Assembly: GCF_964340395.1 (NCBI RefSeq)
Contig: NC_135557.1
Span: 12,108,546-12,172,545, forward strand
Direction: 5' to 3'
Source of the DNA: Glandiceps talaboti
Lineage: Eukaryota; Hemichordata; Enteropneusta; Spengelidae
Length of the DNA stretch: 64,000 bases
In this document: positions 45,523 through 57,618 of the stretch, piece after piece
Position numbering within the stretch: position 1 is the stretch's first letter
How the letters are laid out: each line of letters opens with the position of its first letter
Notes under the pieces: generated by a model
The model's input: only the letters and a program-made list of their open reading frames with translations
The model's database searches: none
Told to the model about the DNA's origin: nothing
Program-made: the position numbers and the translations under genes

Positions 45523-45572
<50 letters not shown>

Positions 45573-48288
45573 CAAGTTGTAGTATACAGGGTCACAGATC
45601 CAGTGACATGGAAATACTAAAATTCGATATAAATTTATTCAAAGAGGGCATGTGACATTACTATTCTGGGTGTCTTATTCGTGTCATGAACGTCGAGATT
45701 TTGCAATTATATATTAATCTAGGCTGTAAGTTAGGTCGATATGTTCAGTCCTAACCAATCACTGCAGACTGATAATACAGAATAACAATTCGTATCTTAG
45801 AATTTACTATGAACCATACAAGATAGAGTTTTGGTTAAGGGTGTCTAAAATTGAAAATGAAAACATCCTCACCGTATTCACACACATACAAGAAGAAACG
45901 CCCGCAAAATTCGTCATTAAATCCTACAAATGCACGCTCTCTGTAGGAATAAAAAGCAAAATTCTTCACAGTATAAGTATCGTAATAGTTTGTGCATTTT
46001 GTGTAGGTGTTTGTCAGAGTTTTGAAACATAAGACTACCTACTCCAAGTTTTCTCAAAACGTACTACGGAACCAGAGAGACTATAGCGTTTCAATTGGGA
46101 TGCATGATGTTCTTTACATCACAAACAACGCCTTTTTTGTCACAAATTACGGAATTACAGACATCGACACTGATATTTGGTAGGCTCATCAAATGCTACC
46201 TTTCATCTCACTAACAAATAAATAAACAATTTTCTGTTTGAATATTCCTTGTTTCATCCGACAGTGATGTTGATTTCTGTTCACAGTGAGAATAAGTGTA
46301 TCATTTTATATATTTGTTGTTATCAATGTCTTTATTTTAATTTATGTGACTTCTAACAAAAAAGGCTTGTGTAAGCCATATAAAACACGTGCTACTCTGT
46401 GGTCACTCAGGTTTGGTTGTAAGACTTGTCTGCAATGGCATTTACGCCATATCCAGATTATCCACCATTCAGTTTTGTTCGAAAGAAGTGTCGCAAGAGG
46501 GCGCCGTACTATATCGAGAATAGTTAGAGTTAAAATGACTCATTAGGAATAGGAGGAGTACACATGAAGATATCAACAAAGTGGAAATCCAACGATTCAA
46601 TGAGGTCCGAAGACTTATGTTATTGGTAATAATGTCACTTGAATATGTTAATACAACCAACAACATTTACCACGAAATAGTAAGTACGGTCAGCAATATC
46701 TAAAAACATACAAGGTGCTTTTCAGATTTATCCCAATCGTAATCAACAAGGTTGTTGACAGGTATTATTGCTTTGTCCCGGGGATAAAAAGATACAATTA
46801 TTTCTCACAAAATATTCTAGAAGTTTGCATTGAATAATTGCCCTAGATAACCTATGTCTAGATACATAACTTCTATAGGGCGTTGAGAGTATCTTAATTA
46901 AAACACTCTTATCTTCAGGTCAAGTCCATGTAAAAGAAAGTGGCCATGGCAGGATTACGGCCCATTTATATTATATATCCCTAATGAAGATTAGGGATAA
47001 CCTGGATAACTTGGATACAAACATATATATTTCCACATGCGCCATGTCATTGTTACGTGTGCCATAGAGTTCAAATTCAAATTTATCCCGATCGAGTTAA
47101 CAATTTTTTTAAAAATAGGGATATTTTCTGACTGAAGAATGATTACCACATCAAAGCACTCAACTATTACAGCAGTTACTTCCGATAGGCAGACACCGAA
47201 CAGTGCACCAAGTGGCCAAACAATGCAATCTTTTGTCTTTATGATATCGGGAGTAAGAATAGTATAGTGGAGGTGTGGAACTTACGATTTTAGCGATAAG
47301 CAATCATCGCCAAATGTACCTCTCTGCTCATTATTATGTTCGCCAGGATACCATTGAGCATAGGACAATGAAGTTCCATCATAATAAGTCCAGCGATTAT
47401 CAAGTTTATATCCATTGATCCAAATATAAGCTGCAACAGTATCTGAACGAGGAACAATATGGTGAAGAGCATTATTGTAAGTGTATTGAATTGAATATAC
47501 TCATTACAACAATGTGTATTTGATTATTGTTCACTAAAAAAACAATTTTACAAAAACTAAAATGAAACAAAAACAACTTAGACAAGGCTCGTGCTTGTAA
47601 TGTAAAATCTGAACACTGAATAAAAGTGTAAAAGGTTTGTTATTGTACGATATGAGGTGATATGTCAAAAAAACTACAATAATCACTCTGCCGAGTCACG
47701 TCTCTACATGCGTCTGCCATTTTTCCATACCAATAATGATGTTTAAATATTGAGGAATACACAATTGTATGGGATTTAAAGTGCAAAAATATCAAATCTT
47801 GTCAACTCTCAAATTTCAAAAAGATTACTTAAAATCAACGGTAACTGTTTCAGAATAAATAAAAGTGAATGTTCCTGTACGTACCATCTGCAAAAACACC
47901 ATGCGCCTTTAACAATGTTATGATTTCGTGTAATTTTTCCAGGTTAGATATCCTCAAGAGATTTCCACCATCGCTATAGCAATGTTCATATGCATAGTAA
48001 GGTGTCGCCATGTAGCTTGATATCTTGTATTTTGTACCAAGACTTGTCAACAAAGTATCTTAAATGTTACACATATGGGTCTGGTTATTAGTGTGATGTG
48101 CGCAGCGTGACAATGTGTATCTGATAATGTACTGTGTTATTGTATTACCTTAAATTCCTTACACACACACACACTCACACACACACTCATACACACACAT
48201 ATATATACATACATACATACATACATACATACATACATACATACATACATACATACATGCATGCATGCATACATACATATACATACAT

Positions 48289-48335
<47 letters not shown>

Positions 48336-48391
48336 TACATACATACATACATACATACATACATACATACATACATACATACATACATACA

Positions 48392-48423
<32 letters not shown>

Positions 48424-51400
48424 AATCCTACATGACTACTGATGTGCTAATTATAGTGACTAACCTGTCTTTGTCCAGCTATCATATTGACAAATGAATG
48501 AATTCTCACGTTGACAATTGTTGTCGTTCCACAAATATAACCTACTAGTATAATAGCCCTTATCTATTTATTTAATTAAAAAAGGGTGTTCTACGTTGGT
48601 TACTGAAGGATTGGGTAAGCAATTGAATTAGCAAATAAAGAGTACATAATTATAGACCATGAATAGAATTGCAATGCTCTGTAAAGCTGGTCAGTAAATG
48701 TGACTTATGTATATGTGTATATTTGTATGTATGTATGTATGTATGTATGTATGTATGTATGTATGTATGTATGTATGTATGTATGTATGTATGTATGTAT
48801 GTATGTACATTGTATGTATGTGTGTATGTATGTGTGTATGTATGTATGTATGTATGTGTGTATGTGTGTATGTATGTATGTATGTATGTATGTGTGTATG
48901 TATGTATGTATGTATGTATGTATGTATGTATGTATGTGTGTATGTATGTATGTATGTATGTATATTTGTATGTATGTATGTATGTATGTATGTATGTATG
49001 TATGTAGAAATGCATAAGGAACTAATAAACCAGTCCGTATAAATAGCTGTTAAATCCGACGTTTCGAATAAATATTCTTTTTCAAAGGAAAAATAGGCGA
49101 GACAGAGAAATGCCAGGTGACAACCCGAACATTTCTAAATATAATGGAACAAAACCGCGCGTGATATAAATAAACGGTTGTACGTGGGATAAGTTCTTAA
49201 ATTCGCACGCACCTAATAGAACCCAATAGAATACGCCTGAAATTTAAAAAATACCCAATAATCATGATATTTAGATTGGGAAAGACGAGAATAATCTATT
49301 AATTCCAAGGGGTTCCAGCGTTCCAAGACGGAAAATGATTTCTTCTTCCTTCAACCTCAAAGCTTTCTCATCACCAGAAACCTTACAAATTCCTGAAATG
49401 GACATATCTGATACATTATGATCGTTTGTAATAAAATGCTTAGATACGGGATAGTTACGATTCCTTTGTCTGGTCAAACGGAGATGTTCCACGAAACGAT
49501 CACCAAGACGACGTACAGTTGAACCTATATATAGAAAACCACATTTTTGACATGTAATGCAATACACTACATTAGTACTAATACAAGTAAATCTACTTGT
49601 AACAGGCACACTGTTCTTAGGGCCAAAAACATGATTAGTATTAATAATGAAACGACATGTACCACATCGAGTACGATCGCACGGAAAAGAACCAGCATTA
49701 ACTTCCAATTCACGTTGTTCTGTACGTACCACCATATCTCTAAGACTGGTATCACGACGCCAAGCTGTTAATGGTACTGCAGGAAACAATGAATTGGTAA
49801 CCCTATTAGAACGTAAGATATTAAAATGCTTGTATACAATGTCTTTAACTCTAGTTGAAAAGGGATGGTATGTAAGAGCTAGTATGGGACGATCGTTGTT
49901 ACTCCTCTGATCATGTGATTTGATACAAGCTTCCCTAGAGAAAGATGATACTTTATGTAAAGCCGCGTTGGTAACAGACATAGGATAACCACGTTGATGG
50001 AAGTACGTGCAAAATTCAGCAGACCTTTTTCTGAAATCCAAATCACTACTACAAATACGACGTAAACGAAGTAATTGTGAATAGGGAATGGAATCTTTAC
50101 ACTTATTAGGATGTGATGAACCATACTGCAAATATGAATGTGAATCAGTAGGTTTAGTATAAATAGATGTAGCTATATCATCACCATCAATCCTAAGGGA
50201 GATGTCAAGGAAATTGATTGTTAGTTCTGAAATATCATAAGTATACTGAATAGCAGGATTAAAATTACATATGTAGTTAATAAACTGCATAAGGTCCTCA
50301 AGTTTGAGTGATGCTGCACCAACGCCGTCATCAATAAATCGTTTATATAGATCAGGTAAGATCCCTTGATATGAGCTGAAAATAAGGTGTTCTTGATAAG
50401 ACATAAATAAACAAGCATAACTAGGTCCAAGACAACTTCCCATAGCAACGCCGCGTTTCTGCACAAAATACCTGTCATTAAAGGTAAAATAATTACAGGT
50501 GAGAACAAGTTCAGCCAATCTAAGAAGTACGTGGGTAGGAGGGTCAAGTACAGGTCTTAAATTAAGATAGTGTTCGATTGCAACTAACCCTTCATTATGT
50601 GGTATGGAAGTATATAAGGACTTAACGTCCATAGAAAAAAGGTATCGTGGCTTACCTTGTTGGAATTGGAAGCCATTAAATACTTTAAGAGCATGGTTCG
50701 TATCTTTAATGTAGGTAGGCTGAGATGCCACAATAGGTCGTAAAAGGGCATCTAAATAACGCGCGATGTGTTCCGTAGGGCAGTTACAAGCTGAGACGAT
50801 GGGCCTACCAGGAATATTAACTTTATGTATCTTGGGTAGTAAATAAAAAACGGCTGTCCTAGGTCGACGGACTATAAGGTTGCGTGCTTCCATAGGTAAT
50901 TCGCCAGCGGATATAAAAGCGTTAACAGTATTCATAATTTCGCGTTGCACGTCTTCTGTATTATCACATTCCAATTCCTGGTAAAAATCCGTGTTTAAAA
51001 GTTGTCTCTCTGCCTCAGCCACATACAGATCTTTATACCATACAACTACTGCTCCGCCTTTATCTGCAGGCTTAATAACAATATCATCGCGCTTTCTAAG
51101 GGATGAAATAGCATCGTGTTCTTCCTTAGTGATGTTACTGAAAGGGAACTTGTTATTAAATTTAATAGTATAAACCTCACGCCTGCAAACATTGATGTAA
51201 TGGTCAAGAGTACTATTGCGACCAGCTTGAGGTGTCCAATGTGACTTAACAGGGAGGGCGCCAAACAATCGTTGGTTATTGGTATTATTAACATAAGCTT
51301 CACCCTGGGTATCTTTATCATCATTAGCAAAGTACTCTTTCAAGCGAAGACGACGGAAAAAACTTTCGACATCACGTTTAACATAGAACTCGTTGATATG

Positions 51401-53049
51401 AGATTTAATAGGGATGTATGTAAGCCCCCTACTAAGAACATTCCGTTCTGAATTTGATATATTAAGGTCTTCTGGGATGGTGACGACAAGCCGTTTAGAT
51501 GTGTTTTGAAGGGGCTGTCGGTCACTATGAGGTTGATAAAACTCACCTCGATCTTCATGATGTTGGGCTTTGGTAAGGGTATCCAGCTTTCCTTCCTTGC
51601 AAGCTAACAAGTTGGTGTGTAATTCACGGTTGAGTTCATGGACCGTTGTCTTAATGGTGTTAAGTTGTCCATGGCTACAGTTGTCCTTAAGTTGTGAACG
51701 TGACTTCATAAGTTGTTGATCAAAATAATCACGTTGTCGTAAGTGGTCCTTGATGGTAGTCCTTATGAGATGACGGGAACACTTATCGAGGTGTCTTTCA
51801 CAGGAACGTTGTAACTTTGTAGCGCGACCCAACAAACATGATTTGAACTTCAGTTGAAAACCAAGTGGAATGACATGTTTACGTAAACAATTACCTAAAA
51901 AGTGGATATGGCTGGTGCACCTGGTCTTCCCAAATGTGGCTTTACAGTATTTCACTGCCACGGATTTTATGTCGTCTGGGAAGTGTTGAATGGTCTTCAT
52001 CAACAAACCATGGGCCCGGTGATGGTATCGGTTGTTAGATGCCATGAAGATGTTGCAGCTATAGAAAACTCTTGTAATAGAGTAGTAAAAAATATATAAT
52101 GCTGCTAGGACTGTAGTATAAAGAAATGCATAAGGAACTAATAAACCAGTCCGTATAAATAGCTGTTAAATCCGACGTTTCGAATAAATATTCTTTTTCA
52201 AAGGAAAAATAGGCGAGACAGAGAAATGCCAGGTGACAACCCGAACATTTCTAAATATAATGGAACAAAACCGCGCGTGATATAAATAAACGGTTGTACG
52301 TGGGATAAGTTCTTAAATTCGCACGCACCTAATAGAACCCAATAGAATACGCCTGAAATTTAAAAAATACCCAATAATCATGATATTTAGATTGGGAAAG
52401 ACGAGAATAATCTATTAATTCCAAGGGGTTCCAGCGTTCCAAGACGGAAAATGATTTCTTCTTCCTTCAACCTCAAAGCTTTCTCATCACCAGAAACCTT
52501 ACAAATTCCTGAAATGGACATATCTGATACATTATGATCGTTTGTAATAAAATGCTTAGATACGGGATAGTTACGATTCCTTTGTCTGGTAAAACGGAGA
52601 TGTTCCACGAAACGATCACCAAGACGACGTACAGTTGAACCTATATATAGAAAACCACATTTTTGACATGTAATGCAATACACTACATTAGTACTAATAC
52701 AAGTAAATCTACTTGTAACAGGCACACTGTTCTTAGGGCCAAAAACATGATTAGTATTAATAATGAAACGACATGTACCACATCGAGTACGATCGCACGG
52801 AAAAGAACCAGCATGTATGTATGTATGTATGTATGTATGTATGTATGTATGTATGTATGTATGTATGTTTGTATGTATGTATGTATGTATGTATGTATGT
52901 ATGTATGTATGTATGTATGTATGTATGTATGATGTATGTATGTATGTATGTATGTGTGTATGTATGTATGTATGTATGTGTGTATTTGTATGTATGTATG
53001 TATGTATGTATGTATGTATGTATGTATATACATGTATGTGTGTGTGTTT

Positions 53050-53103
<54 letters not shown>

Positions 53104-54474
53104 AGTGTGTGTTTGTAATGATTCTGCCTGAAAACAAGAATGCAGTGTATTCAATACCTTAACGCATAGACAGTGCAGTCCAATGTCTATTGTTTATGGC
53201 TAATTCACAATCAATCATGCATCACTTATTTTCCGTTTGGAAGAAACCTTTTGAAAATTCCCTAACATGCATTAATAATAAGATAAAGTTGACAAAAATA
53301 TAAGTTAATCAATAATTCTGCTTCACCCCTTCTGTATAGCGAGATTAATACATACATGTATTTTGTGTTACGGACACCACATGTTATGGACACTACATGT
53401 TAGTGAGACTGCAACTTACAAGCACTACGTACACATGTTTCGGATACTACATGTTACGGACACTACATGTTACGGACACTACATGTTATGAATACTACAC
53501 CTTACAAGCACTACATATGCATTTTACGGATACGTATCGGCACTATGTATACACGTTACGGATAATTCAACTTACGAGCACTAAGTACACATGTTACGGA
53601 TACTACAGCTTACGACCAATATGTATACATGTTATGGAAACTACAGGTTATGGCCAGTACATATACATGGTATGGATACTACAGCTTACGACCACTGTCT
53701 ATACCTGTTACGGACACTCTACAGGTTATGAGCACCACGCATACGTGTTACGGATACTACAATTTATAAGCACTACATATGCCTGTTACGGATAGCACTA
53801 CATATACATGTTACGGACACTCTACAGGTTATGGGCACCACGCATACATGTTACCGACACTACAATTTACAAGCACTATGTATACATGTTACTAACACTA
53901 CAACGTACGAGAACTATGTCTCTCTTGTATGTATCATTAGAGCCAAGTAAACCACTGTGTTATATATTATATTAATTGGAATTGAATCAAATACGACCTT
54001 ATACATCAAATTTATAAGGTCAGATGTATTGTTCAGAAAATATACAGTAATCCCCTTAAATACATTTTGAAACAAAGCGTACATAATAGTCCAGCAGAAA
54101 TTTTACAGACATGTGCAGGTTGAATGAGAATATATTGCCCATCACCTATTTAAATGCCATAGATATGGGTAGTTTCTGTTATTTTACATTCAAAATCTTT
54201 CTGCATTAAATATAAACATATCCATACCCACGCAAATGGTTAACTAAATAATTAAAACCCCTACATTTTGAGTGCACTAACATAACATTCAATGTGAATA
54301 TTTTTGGACCTGCTTCTGGAGCATGACGTGCTGTGATATCTTAACGTGTATTTCTCTATCTTGTAGCAATAGATAATATAACATTGGACAAGGAAAATTA
54401 AGTTTCTGTGTTATGTTTAATTTGTTGAGTTCTAGCTGTCACAATGCACTGGTGGAAGTGAAACACTGATTCTG

Positions 54475-54552
<78 letters not shown>

Positions 54553-56169
54553 TTATCTGAACACAGTCCTCGGAGCTTTCGTCATCATTCGGCTCAGTTG
54601 GAAACCAGTGAGATAAACAAAGTGGTGATCCATCAGAATATGTGAACACGCCTTCACTAAATAGATCATTGGCGTCAAACCATGTGTGTCCTAAAAGAGA
54701 AGTACTGTAACAGATCCCAATGACACGTGACTGCAAGCGTAGCATACTCTAAGTATTTGCACGAGTGCTTGCAGTGTTCTCTGTGGAGGTATAGGCTTAC
54801 CGAGTGAAAGTGCAGCAAAAAAACATCGCAAGCACGAGTGCCAATATTCCTGAATACCCACACTGCAGAAAAAGTGTAGAACTGTTGCTTAGGACGATGT
54901 ATGTAACGCCAGAAGATAAAATATATGATGTTGGTAAGATCTCTGTCGCGCCAGACGATAGAATGGTGTTTAGATTTTTGTCTAGCCTGGTAACATGTTG
55001 TTTTCTTTAAGTTGCATGGTAGTTTTACAGTATTACTTATACAAATGCATGTGTGACGGAGTCAAAATTCTTTTCTCTTTTGAAAATACACAAATTAAGA
55101 TATGTTCTATTACAAAGGTACAACGCATCCAGAAGTTTGATAACATTGGGGTTGAGGATCCTAGGATGCGGACCCAATAAATCACTTTCATTGGATTTAT
55201 TGAGCCATATTATGTGTACAGCTATACAAATAAATTCAACCAAAGATGATTTAATACATGTGAGTAATATATTCAAAATGGCGTCACTCATGAATATTCA
55301 ATTAGCTAACTTGGATACGGAAGTGAGGTATCGTACATACAAAACTCTGAAACTAAAAACGTACCTGGAAATTGTTTTGACCAATGATGCTTGGTTATTG
55401 AATATTTGACCATTCGAAATAAGTAAATGTCTTAAATTCGATGAATTTGGTTGACTTTGTATGCAAAACGTTAATAGTCTTAAAACATGCGATTTTTGGT
55501 ACATATATGATGACGTAATCGCGAAAATTTGCGACATGAGAAAATCTATTTTGTGATTCGGATGAATAACATAAAGTTAACGTCTCCTGTAAATGAATTG
55601 TGTTACAAGGGAAATATAACAAGATATTACTCCTTTTGAATTAATGGTCATTTTATACCAACCACATGCCTTATGTACTCGAGTAGGGCGTACAATATTA
55701 TGAGTGAGTCCACTCTATATCTATCAAAACAATTCAAAAACTATTCTAGTTGCAGCAAGTGAAGCTTTGATATACTCTCAAACACGACAAACTAAACAGT
55801 AGCATGCTGCTACCAACCTATATCGTGTTTTGAGAACCACGTGACAAACATCATCACCATTTCCTCTTCATAAAATCTTATTAAATGGCCTCCATCTTGT
55901 TCACAGTATTCCTTAGCATCCATCCAAGGCAATTTCAATTTCGGGACCTTAACACCAGGGAATGGAGGGTCGTAAAATTCCAACGCTGTTGAATTCAAGT
56001 TTAATAAGCCATTTTTATCTTGTGTTTTTTAATCTAACTCTTTGAGATTATGTGTTTTGTTTAAGAAAATCATGTTACTTGACCGTATCACATTTACGAA
56101 CAAGCATCTGAACATTTTTAGGTCGAGGGAAAGAATGTGTTTAGCTCGAGGGGAAGCTTGTGCTTTGGT

Positions 56170-56204
<35 letters not shown>

Positions 56205-57154
56205 GGCTGTCTGGCTGTCTGTCTGGCTGTGTGCCTGCCTGCCTGCCTGCCTGTCTGTCTGTCTGTCTGTCTGTCTGTATGTCTTCCTGTCTGTCTGCCT
56301 CTGTCTGTACTCTCTGTCTCTCTGTTTTGGTGTGTCTCTGTCCGTGTGCCTGTGTATGTGGTTGTACAATCTTTTTCAAATGACATGCAATTGGTACACG
56401 TATTTTACTTGTTATAAGTCTAGAAGTGATTAATTTTTCAGGAACATTCGTGCATATTAATCATCATATTTTGCATATAAAACAAACTTTGTACTTTTTC
56501 CTTGTTTTCTTGTATTTGTTTAGATAAGTCCCACTCCCCCTGTCCGTATATTCTGATCATTTCCTAAGTCGACCATTATATGTGTTTTGTACTATATGTC
56601 ATCAATTATTTTTTTTTAAATAAATGACGACTTGTTTCTTAAATTCAAAGCATTTTTGACTGCGGAATGGTTGATACTAACGCAGACCAGAATAGTGTGT
56701 TAGCATAGCAGTTTACTTCTACGGAAATCGAGGTATAGGTAAACAAAAAAGAGAAAAAACTAAAACTATGTAATTTGTTGCAAAGGGATGTGGTAAGCTA
56801 TGAATGCACTTTGATGAAGTTACACGCACAGTATCTCTGATAGGTGGGTTTCTCAATTAGCCGCAAATATTCAACCTCATTCAATGTGTACACTCTTTTG
56901 ATTAAAGTGTGACTCTCCTCGCCATTCTTATTTACAAAATCTAATCCACTGCATGTAACAACAATCATTTTAGTTTGTGTCTATCTTAGTTTTAATCTAG
57001 CCTTTTTTCCTCAGTAGTATTAATCAGTAAAAGTATCAACACAAATATATAATCTCGTCTTCTTACCCCATGTTAGTTGGATCCGTAAGACAATGTTAAC
57101 AACAATAACAACTGCAACAAATCGTACAGCACTATCCGACTTCATCCACTTCAT
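44280..57154 (-). CDS. two-domain membrane C-type lectin gene, copy C (nine exons)
   Basis: Exons in minus order: 57154-57067, 55985-55818, 54690-54552, 48541-48465, 48058-47885, 47430-47286, 45940-45873, 45141-44812 and 44395-44280. Phases agree throughout; 1305 bases give 434 residues. This is the best preserved copy: CTLD2 exon 2 has its own acceptor (GTTGCAG) and no stop. CTLD1 keeps EPN and WND. CTLD2 has EHN and FND, so its sugar specificity is not predictable. Like B it has GA instead of GT after exon 3. A sense-oriented Penelope-like element enlarges intron 3 to about 6 kb. Likely role: cell-surface sugar recognition in immunity or adhesion (inference from the family). Confidence 0.75.
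44474..44552. repeat. (CAGA)n microsatellite, copy C
   Basis: Intron 8, with one GATA interruption. Confidence 0.95.
44812..45141 (-). CDS. copy C exon 8: Thr-rich stalk
   Basis: 330 bases, same splice sites as B, starting [14 protein letters not shown]. It differs from B at two or so residues. Confidence 0.75.
45222..45569. repeat. (TATG)n, (TA)n, unique segment, (TA)n, (CATA)n, (TG)n
   Basis: Same order as B, with longer CATA and shorter TG tracts. Confidence 0.95.
45873..45940 (-). CDS. copy C exon 7: CTLD2 end
   Basis: 68 bases, same sequence as B in the coding part read here ([16 protein letters not shown]). Confidence 0.8.
47286..47430 (-). CDS. copy C exon 6: CTLD2 middle, original acceptor kept
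   Basis: 145 bases between acceptor TACTGTTGCAG|CT and donor GTAAGTTCC. It reads [18 protein letters not shown], then [18 protein letters not shown] and GDDCLSLK. Upstream sequence joins directly to what lies beyond the A-rich block in A and B. Confidence 0.85.
47885..48058 (-). CDS. copy C exon 5: CTLD2 start
   Basis: 174 bases reading [33 protein letters not shown] and AHGVFAD, with donor GTACGTAC. Confidence 0.8.
48161..48421. repeat. compound CA / CATA / CATG array, copy C
   Basis: Intron 4; lacks the CGCA block of B. Confidence 0.95.
48465..48541 (-). CDS. copy C exon 4: CTLD1 end
   Basis: 77 bases reading [17 protein letters not shown] and QYDSWTKT. It differs from B by Leu to Asn after WND. 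Confidence 0.85.
48726..49005. repeat. (TATG)n tract, left of the Penelope-like element
   Basis: With TGTG-bearing variants. Continues right of the element at 52815-53035, so the element landed inside it. Confidence 0.95.
49271..52045 (-). CDS. Penelope-like reverse transcriptase with GIY-YIG endonuclease
   Basis: An intact frame of 924 residues from ATG at 52045. The RT part shows [19 protein letters not shown] (about residue 415), the first catalytic Asp in [17 protein letters not shown] (about 470), [17 protein letters not shown] (about 535), the second Asp pair in KRFIDDGVG (about 570), then INFLDISL and [12 protein letters not shown] cysteine cluster CDRTRCGTC comes before the GIY-YIG endonuclease at about 820-900, with [29 protein letters not shown] and a conserved Glu near the end. 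No frameshift or stop is seen, so the protein could be active. PLEs use target-primed reverse transcription. Confidence 0.92.
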   Translation of the reverse strand: MASNNRYHHRAHGLLMKTIQHFPDDIKSVAVKYCKATFGKTRCTSHIHFLGNCLRKHVIPLGFQLKFKSCLLGRATKLQRSCERHLDKCSRHLIRTTIKDHLRQRDYFDQQLMKSRSQLKDNCSHGQLNTIKTTVHELNRELHTNLLACKEGKLDTLTKAQHHEDRGEFYQPHSDRQPLQNTSKRLVVTIPEDLNISNSERNVLSRGLTYIPIKSHINEFYVKRDVESFFRRLRLKEYFANDDKDTQGEAYVNNTNNQRLFGALPVKSHWTPQAGRNSTLDHYINVCRREVYTIKFNNKFPFSNITKEEHDAISSLRKRDDIVIKPADKGGAVVVWYKDLYVAEAERQLLNTDFYQELECDNTEDVQREIMNTVNAFISAGELPMEARNLIVRRPRTAVFYLLPKIHKVNIPGRPIVSACNCPTEHIARYLDALLRPIVASQPTYIKDTNHALKVFNGFQFQQGKPRYLFSMDVKSLYTSIPHNEGLVAIEHYLNLRPVLDPPTHVLLRLAELVLTCNYFTFNDRYFVQKRGVAMGSCLGPSYACLFMSYQEHLIFSSYQGILPDLYKRFIDDGVGAASLKLEDLMQFINYICNFNPAIQYTYDISELTINFLDISLRIDGDDIATSIYTKPTDSHSYLQYGSSHPNKCKDSIPYSQLLRLRRICSSDLDFRKRSAEFCTYFHQRGYPMSVTNAALHKVSSFSREACIKSHDQRSNNDRPILALTYHPFSTRVKDIVYKHFNILRSNRVTNSLFPAVPLTAWRRDTSLRDMVVRTEQRELEVNAGSFPCDRTRCGTCRFIINTNHVFGPKNSVPVTSRFTCISTNVVYCITCQKCGFLYIGSTVRRLGDRFVEHLRLTRQRNRNYPVSKHFITNDHNVSDMSISGICKVSGDEKALRLKEEEIIFRLGTLEPLGINRLFSSFPI
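52122..52814 (-). repeat. upstream pLTR-like partial copy of the Penelope-like element
   Basis: Holds the last part of the ORF (from [15 protein letters not shown] region to the stop at 52387) and the 3' trailer. In minus sense it precedes the full unit, where it may supply promoter function as in other PLEs. Its GIY-YIG frame is open but fused upstream to CATA-repeat codons and is not expected to be a gene. Confidence 0.85.
52815..53100. repeat. (TATG)n and (TG)n, right of the Penelope-like element
   Basis: Continuation of the interrupted microsatellite, then the TG tract seen at 32810-32880 in B. Confidence 0.95.
53365..53930 (+). repeat. degenerate minisatellite, copy C
   Basis: Same as 33135-33700; intron 3. 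Confidence 0.75.
54476..54551. repeat. (TA)n tract touching a splice donor, copy C
   Basis: Starts directly at the end of exon 3, as in B, but about 18 bases shorter. Confidence 0.9.
54552..54690 (-). CDS. copy C exon 3: CTLD1 middle
   Basis: 139 bases, acceptor CTTCTCTTTTAG. Same product as B ([23 protein letters not shown]), with AAG|GATATA at its end. Confidence 0.8.
54691..55817. other. intron 2 of copy C
   Basis: Near-identical to 34480-35607 in B; no supported gene. Confidence 0.5.
55818..55985 (-). CDS. copy C exon 2: CTLD1 start
   Basis: 168 bases, product as in B ([18 protein letters not shown]). Confidence 0.8.
56168..56280. repeat. (CTGT)n / (CTGC)n array, copy C
   Basis: Intron 1; counterpart of 35958-36062. 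Confidence 0.9.
57067..57154 (-). CDS. copy C exon 1: start codon and signal peptide
   Basis: Same product as B ([23 protein letters not shown]), donor G|GTAAGA. In minus sense a TATA-like ACATATATATGT (57228-57217) and CCAAT (57244-57240) lie upstream. Confidence 0.7.
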
Positions 57155-57618
57155 CGTGGAGTTGTCAGTTTTTCTGTGAGTGCATCGCCAGAGCGAGAAT
57201 ATGTAAATACACTTTGACATATATATGTGTCGTGTAATGATTGGTCCAAATACCTATCCATTTGATCAAAGAGGAAAACAGACGATGGAATGGTTCGTTG
57301 TCGTCATGATTTTGATAAATATATGTAAAGGGTGTCCGGACCCCCCCCCCCCCCTCCGGTACATGCACCGTCTACCTAACGAGTATCAGGTACTGATTCG
57401 TACGGTTGGGTGTAACAGCTAAATTTTGTAGGAGATGAACAAATTCCCTATTTTACATATACTAAAATAAGTAGTTCTTGATAAAGATTTTCGATATTTC
57501 GATATTTCGATGCTGATCTTGGTCCCAACAATGTTTGTAGCGCCCATGTAGTCTTTGATAGTTCTGGCGTTCAGCTCTGACATTTAAATACAAGAACTGT
57601 ATAGAGACAATATTCTGC

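Larger units (their letters stand above)
49006..52814 (-). mobile_element. Penelope-like retroelement with tandem pLTR structure
   Basis: Minus-strand element. A full unit (52121-49006, 3116 bases) is preceded by a 5'-truncated partial unit (52814-52122), the usual Penelope arrangement with terminal pLTR-like repeats. The 693-base repeats 49006-49698 and 52122-52814 differ at only one base that I noticed (C49475 against A52591). It lies in intron 3 of the copy C lectin gene, in the same orientation. B has no element here. Confidence 0.92.

Noticed and set aside
48650-49042. YVCM / IHTY repeat frames over TATG and CATA tracts
   Set aside because: Translation of microsatellites; every frame and strand is open.
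49040-49095. CGAAACGTCGG segment in the Penelope tail as a hammerhead
   Set aside because: The opposite core reads TTTGAAAA rather than CTGANGA and helix III does not form, so a catalytic fold is not supported.
52387-53154. 255-codon GIY-YIG frame with an IHTY-repeat N-terminus
   Set aside because: Artificial fusion of the truncated Penelope copy with the CATA tract it landed in.
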